Part shown: positions 33,141 to 44,334 of the stretch, in pieces
How the letters are laid out: each line of letters starts with the position of its first letter
How positions within the stretch are numbered: the first letter of the stretch is position 1
Origin: Mesostigma viride
Taxonomy: Eukaryota > Streptophyta > Mesostigmatophyceae > Mesostigmatales > Mesostigmataceae
DNA length: 64,000 nucleotides
Reading direction: 5' to 3'
NCBI GenBank assembly: GCA_009746045.1
Contig: RPFO01000310.1
Span: forward strand, 505,734-569,733
Made by a program: the position numbers and the translations under genes
The notes under the pieces: generated by a model
Databases searched by the model: none
Told to the model about the DNA's origin: nothing
The model's input: the letters and a program-made list of their open reading frames with translations, nothing else

Positions 33141-35464
33141 TTCACTCACTCACTCACTCACTCACTCACTCACTCACTCACTCACTCACTCACTCACTCA
33201 CTCACTCACTCACTCACTCACTCACTCACTCACTCACTCACTCACTCACTCACTCACTCACTCACTCACTCACTCACTCACTCACTCACTCACTCACTCA
33301 CTCACTCACTCACTCACTCACTCACTCACTCACTCACTCACTCACTCACTCACTCACTCACTCACTCACTCACTCACTCACTCACTCACTCACTCACTCA
33401 CTCACTCACTCACTCACTCACTCACTCACTCACTCACTCACTCACTCACTCACTCACTCACTCACTCACTCACTCACTCACTCACTCACTCACTCACTCA
33501 CTCACTCACTCACTCACTCACTCACTCACTCACTCACTCACTCACTCACTCACTCACTCACTCACTCACTCACTCACTCACTCACTCACTCACTCACTCA
33601 CTCACTCACTCACTCACTCACTCACTCACTCACTCACTCACTCACTCACTCACTCACTCACTCACTCACTCACTCACTCACTCACTCACTCACTCACTCA
33701 CTCACTCACTCACTCACTCACTCACTCACTCACTCACTCACTCACTCACTCACTCACTCACTCACTCACTCACTCACTCACTCACTCACTCACTCACTCA
33801 CTCACTCACTCACTCACTCACTCACTCACTCACTCACTCACTCACTCACTCACTCACTCACTCACTCACTCACTCACTCACTCACTCACTCACTCACTCA
33901 CTCACTCACTCACTCACTCACTCACTCACTCACTCACTCACTCACTCACTCACTCACTCACTCACTCACTCACTCACTCACTCACTCACTCACTCACTCA
34001 CTCACTCACTCACTCACTCACTCACTCACTCACTCACTCACTCACTCACTCACTCACTCACTCACTCACTCACTCACTCACTCACTCACTCACTCACTCA
34101 CTCACTCACTCACTCACTCACTCACTCACTCACTCACTCACTCACTCACTCACTCACTCACTCACTCACTCACTCACTCACTCACTCACTCACTCACTCA
34201 CTCACTCACTCACTCACTCACTCACTCACTCACTCACTCACTCACTCACTCACTCACTCACTCACTCACTCACTCACTCACTCACTCACTCACTCACTCA
34301 CTCACTCACTCACTCACTCACTCACTCACTCACTCACTCACTCACTCACTCACTCACTCACTCACTCACTCACTCACTCACTCACTCACTCACTCACTCA
34401 CTCACTCACTCACTCACTCACTCACTCACTCACTCACTCACTCACTCACTCACTCACTCACTCACTCACTCACTCACTCACTCACTCACTCACTCACTCA
34501 CTCACTCACTCACTCACTCACTCACTCACTCACTCACTCACTCACTCACTCACTCACTCACTCACTCACTCACTCACTCACTCACTCACTCACTCACTCA
34601 CTCACTCACTCACTCACTCACTCACTCACTCACTCACTCACTCACTCACTCACTCACTCACTCACTCACTCACTCACTCACTCACTCACTCACTCACTCA
34701 CTCACTCACTCACTCACTCACTCACTCACTCACTCACTCACTCACTCACTCACTCACTCACTCACTCACTCACTCACTCACTCACTCACTCACTCACTCA
34801 CTCACTCACTCACTCACTCACTCACTCACTCACTCACTCACTCACTCACTCACTCACTCACTCACTCACTCACTCACTCACTCACTCACTCACTCACTCA
34901 CTCACTCACTCACTCACTCACTCACTCACTCACTCACTCACTCACTCACTCACTCACTCACTCACTCACTCACTCACTCACTCACTCACTCACTCACTCA
35001 CTCACTCACTCACTCACTCACTCACTCACTCACTCACTCACTCACTCACTCACTCACTCACTCACTCACTCACTCACTCACTCACTCACTCACTCACTCA
35101 CTCACTCACTCACTCACTCACTCACTCACTCACTCACTCACTCACTCACTCACTCACTCACTCACTCACTCACTCACTCACTCACTCACTCACTCACTCA
35201 CTCACTCACTCACTCACTCACTCACTCACTCACTCACTCACTCACTCACTCACTCACTCACTCACTCACTCACTCACTCACTCACTCACTCACTCACTCA
35301 CTCACTCACTCACTCACTCACTCACTCACTCACTCACTCACTCACTCACTCACTCACTCACTCACTCACTCACTCACTCACTCACTCACTCACTCACTCA
35401 CTCACTCACTCACTCACTCACTCACTCACTCACTCACTCACTCACTCACTCACTCACTCACTCA
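33141..35464. repeat. (CACT)n microsatellite, 2.3 kb perfect
   Basis: About 580 uninterrupted copies of the tetramer. The Thr-His-Ser-Leu frames through it are artefacts of the unit. The true length may be misassembled. Confidence 0.98.
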
Positions 35465-35990
35465 CACACACATTCTTTTCATGGATGGGCATCTGGTTTC
35501 CCATATCAGAGTGGGCATAAGCAAGAGTTTGTTTAATAACTGAACTCCTTACTTCATTTAGCAAATGTGAGTCAACATTTCAGAATTATAATAATGGAAA
35601 TTCCATTAGCTTACCGTATGATGCTACACATGTTCATAGTGGTCAATTACGTGCATGCTAGCTCCTTGAGCTAGTCACACGCACTGGGGGTACTGTGGTT
35701 GTTAAGACCTCACTTGGACATGTGCAATGTCTTGAATTGGTTGCTCATTGAGTGAGACATAATGTTGGACGTATTGTGGCTGCTTAACAATAACTTTGTG
35801 CACGCGTAATTCTTTAATCATGACTAATGTCGGGCGCGTTGCAATTATAAAGGGAGGCATGCAACTATGCAATGTGCGAACATATTAATTCCATTTAGGG
35901 TTATTGCAGTTCAAAAGGAGTGGTGCCATCGCAAACCGTGTAGATCCCGCTCTGAATGTTAGCCAGCCATAGTTGTAACTTACAAGGCTG
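35465..35990. other. spacer after microsatellite
   Basis: Unique AT-moderate sequence. No gene or repeat recognised. Confidence 0.5.
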
Positions 35991-36133
35991 CACATTTCCA
36001 CCTCCATTTGTTTCCATCGTTGTGAATGACTCGACTAACACGGATGAGTCAACAGCAGGCTCGAGCTATCAACAGCATGGTCCGGATTCTCCATATTTCT
36101 GGCCTGCGCTAGTTGCTTTATTGATAGTCTTTA
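35991..36133 (-). mobile_element. SINE-1 copy E, diverged
   Basis: Minus-strand copy with small internal insertions. It shares CACATTTCCA, AGCAGGCTCGAGCTA, CATGGTCCGGATTCTCC and TTTCTGGCCTGCGCT. Its left flank resembles that of copy C (TTAGCCAGCCATA), so the family may extend to about 185 bp. Confidence 0.75.
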
Positions 36134-36485
36134 CATTGTCATCAAGTGAGTGAGACAACAAACATGACAATTGCCTGGGGCCAGCAGATAAATGTCCAAA
36201 ATTATTTCAATGAGCAATAAAAGTGATGACTACAAGTAGTCAAGGAAGTGTTATCGCACAGCAAATTTGAAGCAATATCTTATGAATCACGTTCCATAGT
36301 GGCCATCATGATCGCACACACAAAAAGAGCATGCCCCTGAAAGAAAAGAGATCGGACTCAACGGACCTTACAAGTTGACCCTTACCAACCAGTGTGCCTG
36401 GAACGTGAAGCGTGGGGCGGCCAGCAACGAAAGATTGTTCATGCAGACGGACCGCCCATGGTATTGCCGGGCGCATCAGTGTGTA

Positions 36486-36602
36486 TGTCAATGAGACAAC
36501 AGCGCAGGCCAGAGATCTGGAGAATCCGGACCAAGGTAGCTCGAGCCTGCCGTTATGTTATCCGCGTTTTCGAGTCGTGCACGATGATGGATATGAATCA
36601 GT
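36486..36602 (+). mobile_element. SINE-1 copy F
   Basis: Plus-strand copy: AATGAGACAACAGCGCAGGC through GGTAGCTCGAGCCTGCCG and TTTTCGAGTCGTGCACGATG. Confidence 0.8.
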
Positions 36603-37079
36603 GTGTATGTGGCCATCAACACCAATTGCCGCCATCCATATTGTCATCAGGGCGTTGTGAGTTTCACGTTTGCTTTGTCGCTCATATTTCGCTTTGCCTT
36701 CGGCTTAGGCGAGCTCGCCTTGTCATCTCCAAAGAGTATGCAATGCCGCACAAGAAGACCGACATTTATTACTGCGCCAACTATCGTCCTCAAGATTGCC
36801 AGCATCTCCAAAGATCACCAAAGCCGCAACCAGATCGAGTGCGGCGCTGTGCCCTTCGCGTGCGATGCTCTGCTCTTCTACAGCCGTGGGGCTCGGAGCA
36901 TTTGGGTTAATGTCGTCGCTAGTACAGACTGTAGCAGGCTTCGGGTCACCTTTCGCGAGGGTAACCCGTTGTAGCCATTCCTGAAAAGGCTGGTCGGTGT
37001 CCCTAATGGCTGGCGACTCCCGAGCACCTGCCACCTTCCCGCGCATGTTGCACGTCTGGCATTTTCATGGGCTTGCTTC
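36603..37079. other. spacer with weak ORF
   Basis: A 107-codon minus frame (37046-36723) has ordinary composition but no domain and no supporting context. Nothing else seen. Confidence 0.35.
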
Positions 37080-37293
37080 GCGCCAACGCACGCTGTCCAC
37101 CACAAGTTCACAAAGAGTTCACGAGGAGTTCACGGGGAGTTCACGGGGAGTTCACAACTTCGGACTTCGGGGAGATTGTGAACTCGTCCTGTGAACTCGT
37201 GAACTCCTCGGGACCCAAAATTAGCTCGGCCCCGGTCGGCCCAGTTCACAAAAGAGTTCACAAAGAGTTCACCGCCTCATGTGAGTCGTGCCT
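37080..37293 (-). repeat. GTGAACTC-rich repeat, right inverted copy
   Basis: The reverse complement begins AGGCACGACTCACATGAGGC, as at 31303, and continues with many GTGAACTC words. A related GCGAAC-rich stretch lies just outside (37330-37400). Confidence 0.7.
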
Positions 37294-38020
37294 TACTCAG
37301 GCTGCCGCTGAACTCACAGGTCCGGGGGACCAAGGTGTGCGAACTGCGAACGAGTGTGCGAACGGGTTTGCGAACGGCCGTGTGAACCGTTTCGTCGCGT
37401 CTGTTCGCCGGCCTGTTCGCCGGATCCGTTCACTGACTCACAGGGCCGGTCGGAAATGCTCATTGGGGAAGGTCATGTGTGAACAGAAGAATTTGCGCGG
37501 GAAAGTCGGCGCACCTTGGCGCGGACCGATCCTGGCCACAAACTGCACGTTCCAGCTTTTGTCGACAAAGTGACATCGTCGGCGTTCATGGTCATCATTC
37601 CATAATAAACTATGGCCGACACTTGATCAGTGCTTCCTGCTTCTAGCCATCACGAACGTGATCTCGCTACCGATCTTTGTAGCTTTTGGGATTGCACCAA
37701 AGGTTTTGTGTCATTTCCCCTCCACATTGCATGCCGGTCTGCCACAGTGACTTCTTCATGACGCTCTCCTGGCGTCGATCCTATTCGAGAGAGTTACTGA
37801 TATACCTGCGTTCTAGTTTTGCATTCTACGCGTCAGTTATTCTCTGTAGTTACATTACAAGCGTCCTTGGGCAGCCAGTCGTCCTAGCTAGAGTAGGCTG
37901 GCGTATTTCTTGGCTGTGACTCGATTCTTGGCCTGGTTAGACAAAGGCGTTCGTATCCTTGATCTGCTTCCCGTTTGATAGCCTTTCCCCACTCCTCGTT
38001 AGTCGTTTCTGGCAGCAATC
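37294..38020. other. unique spacer
   Basis: GTTCGC/GCGAAC-rich words at 37330-37440, then unique sequence. No gene recognised. Confidence 0.4.
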
Positions 38021-38467
38021 ATGGGTTGGCAAAGTATACGTACGATGATGGCTGCGCTTTATAAAAGGCAGAAGCTTCGCCAGCTACGGGATCTGTTAAT
38101 ACCATCACGTGCTCGTGCCGGGGGGGGGGGGGGGGGGGGGCAATCGCGAGGACATGTTCCGCGCAGTCAGAGAAGATGATCCACCGGGCGTGGGCCTCGC
38201 AACTGCGCGGGTGTCACGCCGGGTTTTGAGTCCATTGAAAGGATCAATGACTAGCTTCGCGTACCAGATGAGGAGGTGGCGACGAGGCGATCCTGAAACT
38301 GCGGGAGATTGATGCAAGAAACGTCTCAGGTCACGCTTGACGCTTTCGATTATCTTCTTGACAAGATTCGACCTGTCATTCAGCGCCCTCGAGGTCCCAA
38401 TGTGCGGCGTGACGTCGTCTCTCCGGACACCACGTCAAAGGGTTCTATGAAGTATATTGCCCGCAAC
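38021..38467 (+). pseudogene. possible PIF/Harbinger transposase N-terminal relic
   Basis: Three pieces read in order. ATG at 38021 gives MGWQSIRTMMAALYKRQKLR and continues up to a G20 run (38119-38138). After the run NREDMFRAVREDDP goes on to a TGA at about 38310. A third piece from 38312 reads TLDAFDYLLDKIRPVIQRPR and RRDVVSPDTTSKGSMKYIA. The last piece resembles the DYLL..I.P.I...R...ISPE pattern upstream of the DDE core in HARBI1-like transposases. No DDE core is visible downstream. The identification is tentative. Confidence 0.35.
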
Positions 38468-39442
38468 TGTGACTGAGTCAGTTCCGGTGTCACTTCCAAC
38501 ACACTCGGTGCAGCAACGGCGCGATGCCGGGGATTTTCTCAAGGAAGCTTTGATGAGGGCGTTGTACGACTTGCTGGGTCTGGGTGAAATGAGCTGGACA
38601 GACAATTGTGGTTGGGGCATTACCATACACAGTGGCATATATATGCGGTTTGCTTCCATTCACATACCTTGGTATGGAGCCTTTTTGTATATATTCGAGT
38701 CTTGGGCATTATGTGCTCTCGGGAGTTTATACCGTACATGGCAGGTAGAATATGCGAGTTTCATGCTGGTGTCACCGTGACGAGTAAGAGCTAATGCATC
38801 CATTACCACCACTGTACGTAAGCATGCTGGTTGTGTTGAGCATGACAAAAAATCGTGACAGGCATCACATTACACTTGACAACGTACCTTGGGCGTGCAT
38901 GCGCCTCACTCACAACATGCACCTTTTGGCCTTTGGGCCAGGTACGTGCCAGGATCAGATGCCACTCTGGTGACCTGCACTGCTACACGCAAGGCCAGCA
39001 TTACATGCCAATCACTGCACATGTGCAAGACAATCTACGTGCGGTGTATGTGCGGTGAAAGATGCAACCTACTTGGTAGCATACCATATAAGACGTACAT
39101 TTGTAAAATTGAATGATAAGGAGATGTCGCCTCATGCACGGAAGGAGCCTTCCTACTAGGCTTTCACACAGTGTTCATATGTTCTTGAATCTAAGGAAAT
39201 ATGAGAGCCCCCGCATTCCTACAAGTAAGTTCCTCAATTTCCCGTACATGGCACACCCATTTTCTTTTTGTTGTGGGGAGTTTTCCTTCCCACCTGCTTT
39301 CCTTTTCTCATTTTACCTTTTTATACCTTATTGATCATCTGGTCTTAGTTGGATCTGGGGTCTTAGGTGGACTGATTTTTTCTTCCTGTTGATCACATTT
39401 TCTTTCTACCAATATCTTTCTTATTATTCATATTAATTTTAT
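38468..39442. other. unique spacer
   Basis: No convincing coding sequence or repeat. The right end (39290-39440) is T-rich. Confidence 0.45.
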
Positions 39443-39560
39443 CTATTAAAAATTAAATTAAATTAAATTATAACATGCCTCCGTTGGGAGATCATGTAGC
39501 ACATATTCCATGATGGATGGGGTGGAGGAAGCCGCGTAATCGAACTATCCTAACTCTAAG
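39443..39560 (-). mobile_element. LINE-B 3'-end fragment (minus)
   Basis: AT-rich tail (39446-39470), hairpin at 39474-39496 (outer CATG stem, inner TCTCC/GGAGG, CAAC loop), then the 3' UTR words ATATGTGCTACATG and a gene-flank block shared with 25377-25440. Confidence 0.75.
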
Positions 39561-39717
39561 CTATCTAGTCTATTGTATCTATGCTTATACTTCATATTTA
39601 TTCAACTTTCTATATTTCCTTATTAAGTGAGATAACTTTCTGTATTCTTTTTTTTTTTACCTATTGCTGTAATCTCATTTCTTCTTCTTTATGTTTATTA
39701 TATATTTATTATAATTA

Positions 39718-39790
39718 ATTAGTTAATTAATAAAACTCGTGCTCCCGTTGGGGAGTCACAGAGTATTAACCCCAATGGATGGATTGAAGG
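39718..39790 (-). mobile_element. LINE-B 3'-end fragment (minus)
   Basis: TTAA-type tail (39718-39732), then the hairpin with CTCCC/GGGAG arms at 39742-39755, then TTAACCCCAATGGATGGAT. The flanking region 39560-39717 is AT-rich with no gene. Confidence 0.75.
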
Positions 39791-40010
39791 GGGCATGCAC
39801 ACAATCCTACTGGTCTATTCTATCTAGATGGAGCCAGATCCTAGGTCGCATTCCTAGGTCGCTTAGGCCATTCTTCCCATATAGGCGCAAGTAGGCTTCT
39901 TCCCCACAACAGGAGGCGGGTTCATTGTCCTTGGGGACCTGGGCATTCTTTATCTTTACTTGAACGTAATCTTACAATGTTCTTCTCATGTGCTACTTAT
40001 CTATCATTCT

Positions 40011-40052
40011 CCCCAACGGGAGCACGAGTCTAATTAATTAATTAATTAATTA
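40011..40052 (+). mobile_element. 42-bp LINE-B tail-only insertion
   Basis: Only the distal part of the LINE-B 3' end (CCCCAACGGGAGCACGAGTC plus a TAAT-repeat tail). It is flanked by perfect 12-bp direct repeats ATCTATCATTCT at 39999-40010 and 40053-40064. This is the signature of target-primed insertion of an extremely 5'-truncated copy. Confidence 0.85.
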
Positions 40053-40064
40053 ATCTATCATTCT

Positions 40065-40474
40065 TCTTTTCTTTTTATTTTCACTACTTGCGTCCATGAA
40101 TGGTTGTCTCACTTAATAAAATGAATAGTTGTCTGACTCAATAAAACTTAATTATACACTCTTCCACCTTCCACCTTTGAACAGGAGTGAGCTGGTTATA
40201 GGAGGCGTTTGACCCAGATTGTTGGGATGGAGATCCTGGGAACCACGGGCGCTCAAACTACGAACTAGAAACTCCTGACCCTTAGCCCAACGTATTGCCT
40301 ATGCCTTATCATATCCCAGCAATGACCTCTTTGTCCCTTTTGTTTATTCTTCTTTTCATCCCCTTTTTATTTTTTGTTTTAACTTTTATTATTTTGCATC
40401 CACCACCCGGTCAGCTCTTTTGTGTTCACCATTCTCTCTCCTTCCACGTATGTCTTCCTACAGACCCCCCCCCA
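40065..40474. other. AT-rich spacer
   Basis: T-rich sequence with no gene seen. Confidence 0.45.
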
Positions 40475-40650
40475 TGATCTTCGCGTCTTTCCTCTCAGAC
40501 GACTACTAGTAGTCCTCACACGACGTCTACAGGACCGCCAATGATGCGTCCAGGAATACTTGTCTCACTGATTTGTCGGGAGCCGCGTGGCTATCTGTAG
40601 GAAGACCTGCATGGAGGGAGACAGATGGTAACAAACCAAAAAGGGTTTTA
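40475..40650. repeat. second copy of the 25062-25235 repeat
   Basis: The block TTCGCGTCTTTCCTCTCAGA onward (40475-40555) is reversed relative to 25062-25145. The block TCGGGAGCCGCGTGGCTATC onward (40576-40650) is in the same orientation as at 25148. Confidence 0.65.
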
Positions 40651-40879
40651 GGGGGAAATAAAAGAAAACGAAGAAGGAAAAAGAGAATACACACACACAA
40701 TTTATGTTAGTACAGGGCCAGATTCTGTGCACTTCAGCTAGGCATGCCACAACAGCCCCTCCACCTCTTATACAACCCCTCCCATTCCATACGTGTACTC
40801 CCCCTCCCCACCCCCCCCCACCCCCACCCCCACCTCCAGCACTACCCTTCTCCACCCCCACCCCGACCCCCACCCCCCC

Positions 40880-41760
40880 GCTAATAGGGCAACGGCCCAT
40901 TCTTGGTATTGCAAGCTTTAACGTGGCAGCGCACCCTCCCTGCAGATCCTTCTACGAGCGGCGGCACCCCAGCACGCCAACGCGTCGACGAGCTGATCGC
41001 CCTGTGCGCCGACAACAAGATCGCTGTCCTTGGGGTCCAGGAGCACCGACGCACCGTTGACCCTCAGCACGGGGTCAACGGTCTGCTGGTCGACGACCTG
41101 CGTGCAGGCTGGCGGTTCCACTATGGTGGCGGCGACGCGCCGGGCCAAGGTGGTGTGGGCCTCTTGTGCTCGCCGGCAGCATCAGAGCAGCTCCAGTCCA
41201 TCGTGCTGCGGTCCCCGCGTGTGCTAGTGGCCACTTTTTCGGCCACTGAGGGCCATTAACACCACACGCTAACCGTTATCGTGGGATATGCACCACATGC
41301 GGGTCGAGCTCAGGCGGAACGTGAGGCCTTCTTCGACGCCCTCAAGGAGGAGGAGGCCAACATCCCAGCTCGGCACTTCCTGGTTATGCTGCTCGACGCC
41401 AACGCCACGCTGCCAGTTGGCACTGGGGGCGCTCAGTATTCCCCAACCAACACGACAGCCAACGGCAACACACCTTTATTTGCGAATCTGCTGGCAGAAT
41501 CTGCGCTGGTTGCACGCAATGCTTCTTTCGCACGCCCCGCTGAGCAGCTGGCCACCTTTTTTGGGCCGTCGGATCGGGTAGTGTGCCTTGACTATGTCTG
41601 TGTACGCCGGGCTCAGCGCCCCTCAGTTGTCGATGCTCGCGTCCTGCAAGATTCTGTCAGCACGGTGGAATCTGATCATCGTCTCGTGCTCGCTCGCATC
41701 AGATTGCGGTTTCCTGGGGTGAAACCGTCGCGACAGCTGGCGCCTCAGCTCCAGATCTGA
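40880..41760 (+). pseudogene. LINE-B copy 2: APE endonuclease region
   Basis: Coding pieces ILGIASFNV (about 40896), then ELIALCADNKIAVLGVQEHR and GQGGVGLLCSPAASEQ. A TAA follows at about 41258, where copy 1 has a sense codon. The frame then resumes with VGYAPHAG, HFLVMLLDANATLPVGTGG and VESDHRLVLARIRLRF and ends with TGA near 41758. The 5' flank (40780-40880) is a C-rich run. Confidence 0.85.
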
Positions 41761-44146
41761 AGGTGCTCCGGATTGTGCTGAAGGATGCCGACAAGATGTC
41801 AGCAGCAGAGCAGGCCGCTATGTCACACAGGGATGATTTCCTGGCCGTATTCGACGCCCGGGGCAGCCGACAGCAGTTACACGCCATTCCGCCGCCGGGG
41901 GATATTTCAGTGATCCTCCGCGGTGTCGCCGCCAAGTATCGCCTGGCTGCCCGCACCCTCCCCACCTTGCCTCCGCGCCGGCATGCAGCTTGCTGTCCAC
42001 CGTCACGCACCGACAGTGGTCGCCGCCATGCAGGCAGATGCTCCGCCGCAACAGAGATCCGATCGCCAAACCTGGGCTAGCTGCAAGCAGCTCTGAGGGC
42101 CGCCTACGAGCAGGCTGAGAAGGCAGATGCTCAGCAGATGGTCAAGGACCAGGCTGCGCAGCTGCCAGCAGAAGCACGACGGCAAGGGGGCCTGGTTCTG
42201 GTACAAGCGCCTCGGGCACCCGGACTGCCTCGGCCGGCCCCACCGCCACGACGTCCCCGGCGCCCCAGCCAAGCGGCTTCGTACCTGGCTGGGCCACGGC
42301 CACGGCCGAGGTCGTGGGGACAGCTGCGCCGCCCCCACCGTCCCATGCAGCCGCCGCCGCCCGCCCGGCCGCCCTGGCCGGCCCCGCTGGGCCCCCGGCC
42401 CCGCCTAGGTCAGCGGCGGACTACCTAGTCCCCCCGCTGGTCGGCCCACTTGGCGACCCGTCTGACATGCCTCCTTTCACCTCTCGCGAGGTCACGGAGG
42501 CGGTCCAGCGCCTGCGTTATGACGCAGCCACCGGCTCTGACGAGATTCCGGGGCCGCAGTTGTAAAACTTGCAGCTGAATTCGAGGACACAGGTGTTAAT
42601 AATGCTGCTCTTCCGGGACATCTGCAACCGCCTTCTGCTACAGGTCGTCGCAACCACCTCCGGCTCCAGCGGCCTGGCAACACAGTTTTCGCACGATGCT
42701 GTACAAGAACAAGGGGTCGCCTGCCGACCCCGGCAACTACAGAGGGGACCGTGTGCATTCAAAGTGCCCCCCTCAAGCTTCTTATGCAGCTCATCCTGAA
42801 CCGCCTGCGCACGGCCCTGGACGGTCACCTCAGCGAGACTCAGCACGGCTTCCGTTCAGGTCGCAACACAGTACAGGCGCTCTTCACTACTCGCCGACCG
42901 TGGTGGAGGAACTGCAACGCCTTCAGCCTGGTGAGTCCCCTTTGCACCTTGTGCTGGTGGACTTCATCAAAGCCTTCGATTCGGTTTTCTGGCCTGCTTT
43001 TGGGACATCCTCGAGTTGTTCCGGATCCCCCGCCCCCTGATTGCTGTCATCCGCAACCTGTATGAAGGGTCCACCACTTCGGTACGTGCGCACTTCTTAC
43101 GGGACCACGCCCCCATGCCTAGCTTTACAGAAGGGTGTGTGGCAGGGCTGCGTGCTGTCGCCCTACCTGTTCATTATTGTTGTCGAATACGTAATGATTC
43201 AGGCGCGCAAGCGATTTGCCCGCATCGTGGGCAGGGAACCAGGAGTGCAGGTTGCTAACAAATTCTGGCATGGCGGTGCGGACACGGAGATTCGGCTGGC
43301 ATGCAGACATCATCTACGCAGACGACACCACCCTCTTCGAGGACACTGAGCACGTGCAGACATGGCTTGATCGACTGCCTGGCTCTCGAGGCCCGTGCAG
43401 TGGGGCTTGAGGTCAGCAAGAAGACAGAGGCCCTGGCGGTTGGGCTCACCAACCCACCGCCGCCCCTCTATCTCCTAGACGGCTCTCGAGTCCTGTATCG
43501 GGACCGCGTTAAGCTGCTGGGCAGCCTGCTCCCCAGCTGCGAGGTTGATGTGGACCATCGCATCTCCCTCGCCTGGCACGCTTTACGCCAGTACCGGGCC
43601 CTGTGGCGCAAGCCCCTGGGCAAGATCGAGAAACAGGACCTGTTCAAGGTCCTCGTCCTTCCTGTTCTCACGTATGGGGCCGAGACGTGGACCCTCACCG
43701 CCGACCTGGCCCGCAAGCTGGACGGCGCGGTCACCAGCATGCTGCGTTCCATTTTCAGAGTAGGATACGCTGCTCATGTCCGCAATGAGGACCTGTACCA
43801 GGGCATGCCCTATATCACCAGCACAATTAAGCAACGCCGCCTGCAGCTAGTAGGGCCCCTAGCTCGCACCAACCAGGTAGACACCTCACGTGGCCCCCCC
43901 GCAGGACTGCGACCAGCCCAGCCTGGCCGGCACCTCCTGACGTGGGCTGGGCCCAGTGATGTTAGACGCCGCAAGGCCCGCACCTTCAAAGAACAGCTAG
44001 TAGAGGACATGGTGGGCCTAGGCCTCTCTGTGATTTGGAAGAAGATGATGGACAAGGCCAAGTGGGCCCAGGTCATAGAGGACAACGAGCCCCCCCCAGT
44101 GGGGAAGCGCCCGCGTGTGCAATCCCGTGGGAGGCACGCCAGATAG
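41761..44146 (+). pseudogene. LINE-B copy 2: RT and C-terminal region
   Basis: Several frames carry the RT in order: VTEAVQRLRYDAATGSDEIP (about 42493), NRLRTALDGHLSETQHGFRS (about 42796), LVDFIKAFDSVFW (about 42952), QKGVWQGCVLSPYLFIIVV (about 43130), IIYADDTTLFED (about 43310) and the C-terminus HGLIDCLALEARAVGLEVSK through VLTYGAETWTLTADL to 44146. At least five frame changes and a TAA near 42563 show the copy is dead. The C-terminal 250 codons are intact and give the best view of the family end. Confidence 0.85.
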
Positions 44147-44332
44147 CTCCCCTAGGGCAGCGTGCGGCTGCCTAGCTAGATGTTGTAATGCTGTTAGATA
44201 GATGTAGTATGTAGCCGATGTAGATAGATTATAGACCGGTAGGACTGTTTGCACCCATCCATCCATCCATCGGGGTTAATGCTCCGTGACTCCCCAACGG
44301 GAGCACGAGTCTAATTAATTAATTAATTAATA
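44147..44332 (+). mobile_element. LINE-B copy 2 3' UTR, hairpin and TTAA tail
   Basis: Contains ATCCATCCATCCATCGGGGT, the hairpin CTCCC-CAAC-GGGAG at 44290-44303, then CACGAGTCTAATTAAT and a tetranucleotide tail. The terminal organisation is shared by at least eight fragments in this window. Confidence 0.85.
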
Positions 44333-44334
44333 TG

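Noticed and set aside
36723-37046. 107-codon minus frame
   Set aside because: Ordinary composition but no domain, no splice-site support and overlap with repeat-rich sequence.
38119-38138. G20 run as a regulatory G-quadruplex
   Set aside because: More likely a homopolymer expansion or assembly feature in a dead transposase relic.
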